Shown in pieces: positions 51,101-60,100 of a DNA stretch of 64,000 nucleotides. The stretch's first letter is position 1. Every line of letters begins with the position of its first letter. The notes under the pieces were generated by a model. The model did no database searches. It saw only the letters and a list, made by a program, of their open reading frames with translations, and was not told where the DNA came from. Origin of the DNA: Effrenium voratum (taxonomy: Eukaryota; Sar; Dinophyceae; Suessiales; Symbiodiniaceae); contig CAUJNA010001424.1 in NCBI GenBank assembly GCA_963377175.1, positions 632,881 to 696,880 of the forward strand, given 5' to 3'. A program made the translations under genes and the position numbers.

Positions 51101-54100
51101 AACCACATTCATTATACCCTTAAGTGCAGGGGTATCATTCTTTGCCCTACTTCGTATGGATGTCGAAAACGTACGTGTATTGTTTCGGGTTTTGCCACAC
51201 GGCGGTTTCGCCGGAGTGGGGGGCACTTCTTCGAGTAACCCCCAGTCAACCTGCAGTCTAAACCCCGTAAATCCAGGTGAGCTTTACTATCCATGTAGCA
51301 AGCCCCCAGACTCCAGACCATCTAAGACTGGGGCACACTCGCTGCGGCTCGCGCCTGGCCCGTCTTTTAGCTTAGTGGATCCCAGGTGTTTCGCATTTCG
51401 GTAGGGAACCCACTAGGTGGGAAAGCCATTGTTACTGCAGGCACCTGGAATCACCGGGTTACAGCTCAGGTGAGGTCCAAACGGCTGTTCTTTTGCCGTT
51501 TTGGCAACCGAGCATTGGACATTTGACTGAGGGTAGTGAGGTGCCACTGTGCTACAATCAAAACCCCAAGCACATGGAGTCAACCGCAGGAGGGTTGATT
51601 TCCATTGGTTTCCGTTCAAACCGTCCCAGAGTGAGTCACTTGCCGGTTGGACAAAGGTTCCCCGTTTGGACAAAGTTCACAGTTTTTTCGAACGCCTACT
51701 CCTTATAGAAGCCGCCCCTGGTGCAAGTCGCGGCCAACAAAAACAACAAGCAACTCATACAGTTGTCCCCTTATACAATAACACCCCCTTATCCAGTACC
51801 CCCCCCCCCCAACAACTGCTTTTTCCCGTGTCCAAAATCCCAAGAACTGTTCGAAAAGCGGTGGTTGGAACGGTGGGTGAAAGGAACGGCTCGAAAGCCG
51901 CCCATAGAACGGCTTCCCGGGCCGATGGGTCAGGCGACATCGGGTCCTTGGGTGACTTCGCCGCCGGCGCCGAGACGGCCTTCGGCACGGTGCTGCAGCG
52001 CAGCTACGCCCGGGGCCCATTGGGGACTCAAAAGACCCCAGAATTGGCGCCCTTGTCTCCTGCAACCTTCAGCGGGTGAGTGGTGTTCGTTTTGAGCAAC
52101 CATTGGCTGCAATAAAGCAATAGCAAGGACAATTTTTTAGATGATGAAACTGCCTGCAGACGGATATATTAAACTGCGCCAACGTTGCGCGCGACGTCGC
52201 TCGTGCTGCGCCGAAGCCGTCGTTTGCGCTGCCACCCTGCGCAAGAGCGCAATATGTTTTATTCCATTTGTCGAAGGTTCTGTTTGAACCCCGTGGATTA
52301 CATTTCAGCGCCTTTTCTTTTGGACTTGTTGTGCCTCATTTGAATCTTTTTTACGTCCCTTTCGGGGCGTTTCCTCTTTGGAGCTTTATTGAAGCTTTCA
52401 TATCCTTTCTAAGAAGGAATGCATACAACTCAGGCAGAAGACAGAAGGTTCCTGAACCGCGTCCGGCACAAGCTTCCTATTTCAAGCGTTTGTGCACATG
52501 TTGGCGCATCTCCTACTTCAGAGTTGAATGATTGAATCCTAAAGAAACATGAGCAAGAACACATCAACTAATCTACAGCGATCGTATTCCCAAATGTTGG
52601 TTGACTTTGACAAATGGTTTACATATATGCAGCTTGACTTTTGTATGCTATCTACTCAGGAAGTAGGCTTCAACATGAACAAGGCAAAACATCTATCTGG
52701 CCTTGCAGAACCTTTGTTGGAGGAGGGATAGCCCACTTGATACGGCAGTTATATGCTCCAGCCACAATCCACACGCACTTATGTGAAGCCAGCCAAAAGA
52801 TCTTGGTGCGGAATACCAACAATGCCCTTTGTTTTCTTTATCATGGGTTTTTGGGCAGACCATTTAAGTGACCAAGTTTGATGGTGACTCAATGTAGGAA
52901 CATAGGCATGTTGGACCCCGCAAATGGGTGGTTCCCCTTTGATTGTCCTTTAAACCAGCCGCAAAATACCAGCTTAAACATCCAAGTTGGCGGCTTTTTC
53001 AAGCCGCTTTCCCCTCAAGCCAGTCTCATTTGGGAAGACAAAAGAACAGCTCCCCTTTGTTTTTGTTTTGTTGACCAACCCCTAAATAGTAGCTCCAACC
53101 ATTGGAATAGCCGTCCCTGAAAACCCCCATACATCGACCGCGCTGAGGCTTGGCTCGGAGCGCGCATGCACTACGGCCACCCAGCGACTCGTCATTTTGA
53201 TTGTGGCGACCCAAACTGTTGGCAAGCACGTCAAGGTTTCCTCGAATTCTCCCTTAAAAATATTACCCACTTCAAAACAGCTTCAATTGAACTCGCCCAA
53301 ACGGTGATATCCAATATTCACGCAAGACGGGGGACAGAAACCTGCAACTTCCGCAGGGTACTTCCTTTTGCCGCGTGGTGAAAAGACGGCCGCATGTTGG
53401 TTGCGAAAAGGCTCCGTTTGGACGGAAAAAGCTGCCATGTCGAGTTCAAAGGGTGCCGTGCGCAGCTTTGAATTTGCAAAGCTGTCTTTGAGGCAAAACA
53501 CGTTCCGTTTTGACAGGAAACGCTGTTGTTTGAGCAAAGAGCTGGACACCAGGAATCGGGCCCCCCCAAAATGGCAAACCCCCGTGCCCATAAAGAACTT
53601 GAATAGAAACGGCACGATCTGTTTTGCTTGCTTTGCTTTTCTGGCTCAGGACTCTTCTTTGGATCCTTGGCCTCCAACACTTGGATTTTCGATCGAACCT
53701 CCAAGCGCTGCATTGAGAGGGGTCGGTCAACTCGGGCAATACGAGGGCTTATTCATGTTTGAGCAACCATCAAGCTCTTCAGATGCCATATATGTTTATA
53801 TAGATCTATACATAGGCGATGTATCAATGTAACTGATTCCACGCTTGCCGCTTAGACACGTAGGTCTACAACCATCCCGTTTTCCTTTTGGTTTTGGGGT
53901 TGGGTGGTTCCCCTTTCCCCACACAAAAAAACCGCCGAACCGCCCGGGAAAAATGGACCCGGGAAATCCGAAAGGACATGATGAACAAGGAGTTCATGAT
54001 CCAGCAGGGCGGTGTCTCGAAGGCCACCAAGACGGTGAACCTCTCGGAGGAGCGGAGAAAAAACATCTGAAGGGGTATTTATTTTAGGATTTTTTTTTCC

Positions 54101-57100
54101 GTTTTTTTTTTTTTGGTTTTTTTTTCGCTTCTGGCTTCTTGGCTTCTTGGCTTCTTGGCTTCTTGGCTTCTCGGCTTCTTGGCTTCTTGGCTTCTTGGCT
54201 TCTCGGCTTCTCGGCTTCTTGGCTTCTTGGCTTTTCGGCTTCTTGGCTTCTTGGCTTCTCGGCTTCTCGGCTTCTGGGCTTCTTGGCTTTTTGGCTTCTT
54301 GGCTTCTCGGCTTCTTGGCTTCTTGGCTTTTCGGCTTCCTGGCTTCTTGGCTTCTCGGCTTCTCGGCTTCTGGGCTTCTTGGCTTTTTGGCTTCTTGGCT
54401 TCTTGGCTTCTTGGCTTCTTGGCTTCTTGGCTTTTCGGCTTTTCGGCTTCTTGGCTTCTCGGCTTCTGGGCTTCTAGGCTTTTTGCTCGTTTATGCGGCT
54501 TTTGGTGGCTTTTTGGCTTTTCGCATCCTCTGCATTCCCAGTTCCTCTTCGGCAGGTGGCGTTTTTCCGACATCATGGGGGGGGCTGCCGCCCCCCCCAA
54601 CCCCCCCGCTACGTTTTAGATTTTCTGCAGAGATTTAATTAGTTGCACCCCTAGTTGAATCATCAATTCTTCGAACATCATGGGGGGGTTGCACCCCTAG
54701 TTGAATCATCAATTCTTCGACCATCATGGGGGGGGGCTGCCGCCCCCCCCAACCCCCCCGCTACTTTTTAGACTTTTTGCAGAGATTTAATTGCACCCCT
54801 ATTCAAATCATCACTTCTGCAAACAACATCGTGGGCGGCAGCCCCCAACCCCCCCGCTGCTTTTTATATTTTTTTACAGGATTGACATGCCCTCCTACTT
54901 GAATCATCATTTCTTTGACCCCGTCACACGATTTGTGGGTGATGCTAGGGATGTTGGTGGGACATGCGGGGGATGTTGACGGGCTAGTGTAAAATGTGTC
55001 AATTTCGCGAGAACATGCTACACTTTACTGGCCCGGCAGAGATTGAATTGCACCCCTGTTTGAATTATCACTTTTTCGAGCGTCCAATTTCGCGAGAAAA
55101 TGCTGCAAAATACGACATTTTAGGTAATCTGTGTAGTCCGTGTATGTCTGTAGCCCCCCCGCTACGTTTTAGATTTTCTACAGAGATTTAATTAATTGCA
55201 CCCCTAGTTGAATCATCAATTCTTCGAACATCATGGGGGGGGCTGCCGCCCCCCCCCAACCCCCCCGCTACTTTTTAGACTTTTTGCAGAGATTTAATTG
55301 CACCCCTATTCAAATCATCACTTCTGCAAACAACATCGTGGGGGGGGCTGCCGCCCCCCCCAACCCCCCCGCTACTTTTTGTATTTTTTACAGGGATTGA
55401 CATGCCCTCCTACTTGAATCATCATTTCTTTGACCCCGTCACACGATTTGTGGGTGATGCTAGGGATGTTGGTGGGACATGCGGGGTATATTTCGCGAGA
55501 ACATGCTGTAAAATACGACACTTTACTGGCCCGGCAGAGATTGAATTGCACCCCTGTTTGAATCATCACTTTTTTGAGCGTCCAATTTCGCGAGAAAATG
55601 CTGCAAAATACGACATTTGAGGTAATCTGTGTAGTCCGTGTATGTCTGTATGTATGCATTTCTTCGAACATCATAGGGGAAGCCACCCCCGCCAACCCTA
55701 CCGCTGCCTTTTAAATTCTATCACACCCTTTCTTGAATCATTGCATCCCTACTTGAATCACCACTTCTTCCGACATCATGGGGGGGCTGCCGCCCCCCCG
55801 CTACGTTTTAGATTTTCTACAGAGATTTAATTAATTGCACCCCTAGTTGAATCATCAATTCTTCGAACATCATGGGGGGGCTGCCGCCCCCCCCCAACCC
55901 CCCCGCTACTTTTTAGACTTTTTGCAGAGGTTTAATTGCACCCCTGTTCGAATCATCACTACCCCGCTCTGTTTTTCTTAATTGTTTTTTTTTGTATGTT
56001 TTTTTGCTGGGATTGAAATGCCCTCCTGTTTGAAGCATTATTGTTTTGACCCCGTCAACCCGCCAGCTACATTTTTGGATTTTGTTACCCACGATTTGTT
56101 GGTGATGCTAGGGATGTTGGTCGGACATGCGGGGGATGTTGAAAACGATGCTGGGGATGTTGACGAGCTAGTGTAAATGCGTCAATTTCGCGAGAAAATG
56201 CTGTAAAATACGACATTTTGCTGGCCCGGACGAAAAACGAAAAAAAAAAAATCTAAAAAAAAATAACGGAAAAAAATCCCAAAATAAATCCGCGCTCAAC
56301 GCGTTGGGTGTGTCTTTGTGTGTGTGTGTGTGGGGTTCTTTTAGGATTTGAAGTTTGGATGGGTTACCTTTTTGGTAGGCGTCGGGTGTCAGTTTGTGTA
56401 TTTTAACAGTGGTTTGTTTTCGTGTTCGGATGGGATGGAAAACGGGAAACCAACAGTAAACTGATTCGGGCAACCCAGAAAGGTGGTTTAGACTGGTTTG
56501 GATTTGGATTCGAACCCGTGGGGTTTACCACCCCGGAACACCGCCAAACCGGGCTCCACCGTTTTTGAGGCAATCTAAGAAGTGGAGTTTCCCAATAGAA
56601 ATCGGTGCCCTATGGTGGATTCCTTTTGGGATTCCCGAATCCCATTTTGAGAAGCACCAAGGCGGTTGGCCGCCCAAGCCTATGAGTTATGGGCGCTGGG
56701 GACACTGCTTTCTGATTGAATGATGAATAGAAAATTGATGAGTGTGTGGTGGTTTCGCTGTTAAATCAATGTCAATTCTAGGTACCTTCAGTACGTAGCT
56801 GGGTTACAACAAGTGTACCCTTTTGAGATCGGGAATGCGAGCGTTTTGGCACTTATCCTCCACAATGAAGAGTGTTCCCGCTGGTTCAGCAGAACAATGC
56901 AAATTCCCCCTAGTCATAAACATGCTCCCCCCCCCCGCAATTCATAGATCCTGTCCAGAACAAATATGTGTTTCCCGCGTGATACTCTTGTTTTTGCCAG
57001 ACGAATGTAGTGTTGGGGAGTTTTTGACTTGGGGGAATGATTCTTCATAACTAGCTGCGTCACGGCGTTTCGCTTTAGCTTGGTTCGAATTCTGTACGTA

Positions 57101-60100
57101 CTTTGTCCAATGGGCACATAGCTCGTGCAAACAAGTTGTGAGGCACCTGTCAAGTGACATCATGACTTCACGAGGACCATGATCTCAACGTGTCATTTGG
57201 CAAAGTATTTGTGGAACAGCAACCTGAGCCCAAGCGGAGAGGGAGTTCCTGGAGGGTCCATTAGAGAGCCTAGGGAAGTCGAAGTTTCGACACATTCGAC
57301 TAGCCTGAAAACGAGCTTTTGAGTGATTTCACAGCGGGTTCTTGGCTGTTGCTGCGGGCAACAAAGTAGCAGCAAGACGTCACGCGAATCACGCAGAAAC
57401 CCACAGCAGAATTTCACAATGGTTTTTGGTGGGGTTGCTGTTACTTTGTTTGATGTTACGTCCGTGTGGAATTTTGCGTGAGGTGGCTGCAAGCAGCCGC
57501 ATAGCATTTTGCTGGCATGCCGCCTGGGCGTTTGTGTCTGCACAGTCTCAGTGGCAGGACATCTTCGCCGGCATGGATTTCACCCTGAGGCAGGACGAGC
57601 TCAGATGTCTCCTCCCAGAAGAGTGCCGTTTCGTTTGACGCTTCCCTGTTTCCCCTTCAAAGGCTGCAATGTACTGGTGGAACTGACGCGTGTTGGGCAG
57701 GTTTTTGCCTACACATTCAATGTGTGCTGCGTAGATGGCATGAGTTTGAGTCTTAGAGTCTTGCTGAAGCACAAGTTTGGAGTTGATCAAAGTGACGCGG
57801 CTAAATTGGGAAGAACCACTTTACACTTTGAATCAGAGTTGGGCGTGGCGAGAATTCAGGACAAATTGGACAAATCCCCAGACTGTCTTTGTATATTGGC
57901 AAACATAGAGTCTAGGTGTCCTTGGCACGGATTTTTGGAATTCCCTTTGGCGTCATTGCCTGCGCATTGGAATTTCAGGATGGAAGCCTTTGGGAGGCAA
58001 CTCGATTTTGATTTGGCACCGCTGGCACGGATTGCAAGCTGTTTGGGGTTCAATTTAGTGGAAAGTGTCCAGGTTTCTCGACTTGTTTTGAAGTTGGCGT
58101 GTCTTAAAGTGGGGAGACCGGAACCCCAAATTTGGTGGCTTGCTGTGGGGTGTCCCTTCAGAGCAACCCCAGGGCACCGAGTCTGAAAAAGCACGGCCAT
58201 ATGTTGACCTCTCACTGTCATGCCCGCCTAATTCGGCAGGAAGCTCCGCCTTGAATTGCTTTAACTGGCTCGGATTGAGAGTACAAGTCTCTGGTGAACC
58301 CAATGACTGGGTCTGACAATTAAAGTGAGTCATATTGAGTCATCCTCTTGGGGCCGCGTGAGTCTTCCTCTTTGAGAGTTTGAACATGCTTGCTGGGGTT
58401 TGGAAGGGAGCCTTGCGGAGCTGGGGGGGTTTCCAACTTCGCGGCTAAAAAGGGAGCCGGAGCCGGAGCTACCGAAATGGAGTTCTGTAAGGGCTTGGTA
58501 GCATCATCTTCCATTTGTTTCAGTTTCCCTTGGTGGTTTTAAAGGGAATCCATCACTACTGGACATATTTTCCGTGTTTTTCTTCCCCCAGGGGCGAAAC
58601 CGGAAATGGACGTCTTGGAACCCAACCTTTCGACCGTTCGAGCGGTCGTGCGCGACTCCAGGGGCAACGGGCGCAACATCGTGCATCGGGAGTACATGCA
58701 CGTCGCCAAGGGCCGAGATCTTGGCTTCAACACGGCATCTCGGTTGGGTTAGGCGGTTGTGGGCGGTTTCTGCTTGTGTCTTTGGAATTTGGTTCCCTAT
58801 GTTGGCTTTAACGAACATCCAACAATTCAGGGATCTGCCACATTGAGTTTTAACCCCATTATATTGCATTTTTTAACAAAATGAGCAAAACACACCCATC
58901 CAGCAATTGAGGGGTGTGTCATTTTGAGAAACCATGTTGAGTTTGTGTCCGCCCTTCTTGCTTTGCGAGATTCGAAACCTTGCTTGCAAGTCAAGGTGTT
59001 GCTATGGGGGAAAAGGACGCCCATAGCAGCAAAACAACAAAAACAAAGAACACAATCAACAATCGTCAAACAACAGGGATCCAAATGCAAAAAACAAAAA
59101 CAAATAAGGAACAAGGAACTCCACCATCAGTCAAACCGGTGCACCACAAAACAAACATCCACACCAGGACGCCCAAGAAATTGAACCCAAAAGGAACCCA
59201 ACGAGACACACACACACACAGCACAACAAAACAACGAACAACTGCAAAACACAGGGTAAGACAGCAGAAAGCAATTGGCAACAGTAAAATCAAGAGAACC
59301 CTCAGGAGAAACCAACAGCCAAACAGCAATCTCAACCACACAACACACTGAATGCAACATCAAGCCAAGTAACAAGCACGACATCTACCACACCAAACGT
59401 CAACCACGGCAAACGTCAAAACATCACCGCAACAACCTCATACACCACCCACATCCCAAATCCCCCCCAACCCCCTCCCCCCCTTCCCACTTTCGCGGCG
59501 TCGGGATCGGCGTGGAATCGCAGCCGAGGTGCTGACCTTCTTCTCGAAGCTCTCCGCGGGCACCGGGGAGCAGCTGCTGACGCGGCAGATGCTGCGCTTG
59601 GGCCACGAGCTGGCGGGGCCGCTTCGGATAGGGTTATCCGAGGCTCCGGAAACCCCCCAAAGGGAGGCTGAGGTTGAAGTTGAAACCCCCCAGAAAAGGG
59701 AAGACCACCATTTTATTTTTGTTTAATGTTTGTGTTTCATGTTCTCATTTTTGTTTTGTCTTTCTTTTTGTGGCGGGGAGTTCACCTATTAAGAGACAAG
59801 CACGTGTGGGGGGGTTGGTGATGCCCGTCGGGGAGAGGTCTACTTCTATGTCCTGGTGAGTATTCCTGCTGGGTGCTTATCAAAGTTGGGGTACCTTGCA
59901 ATTGGCAGGTTGGTTTCCAATCAGTTTTCCTTCAACTTCCACTCAAAAGGGATTGCATCACATGGAGAAACACCCTTATGCCATGTTTTAGACTCTGTTT
60001 GCTTTCATTTGCCCATAGAAGTCTTACCACTCCAATACATCAACTGCACTTCAACGCGCAGTCTGCAGGCCCAGTGTTGCTATGCTTGCCTGCAGATGTT

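Larger units (their letters stand above)
54050..57557 (+). other. Intron 47, longest and most repetitive
   Basis: 3.5 kb between the QQGGVSKA exon and the 32-base DIFAGM microexon, holding the minisatellite and the hairpin repeat block. 56300-57540 shows only a short GT run near 56316 and part of an inverted-repeat family near 56480. Confidence 0.8.

Noticed and set aside
54079..54638. Open frames of 110 to 170 codons on both strands
   Set aside because: They arise entirely from the 9-base GGCTTCTTG minisatellite; the proteins are simple repeats (GFLASWLL / KPRSQEA).
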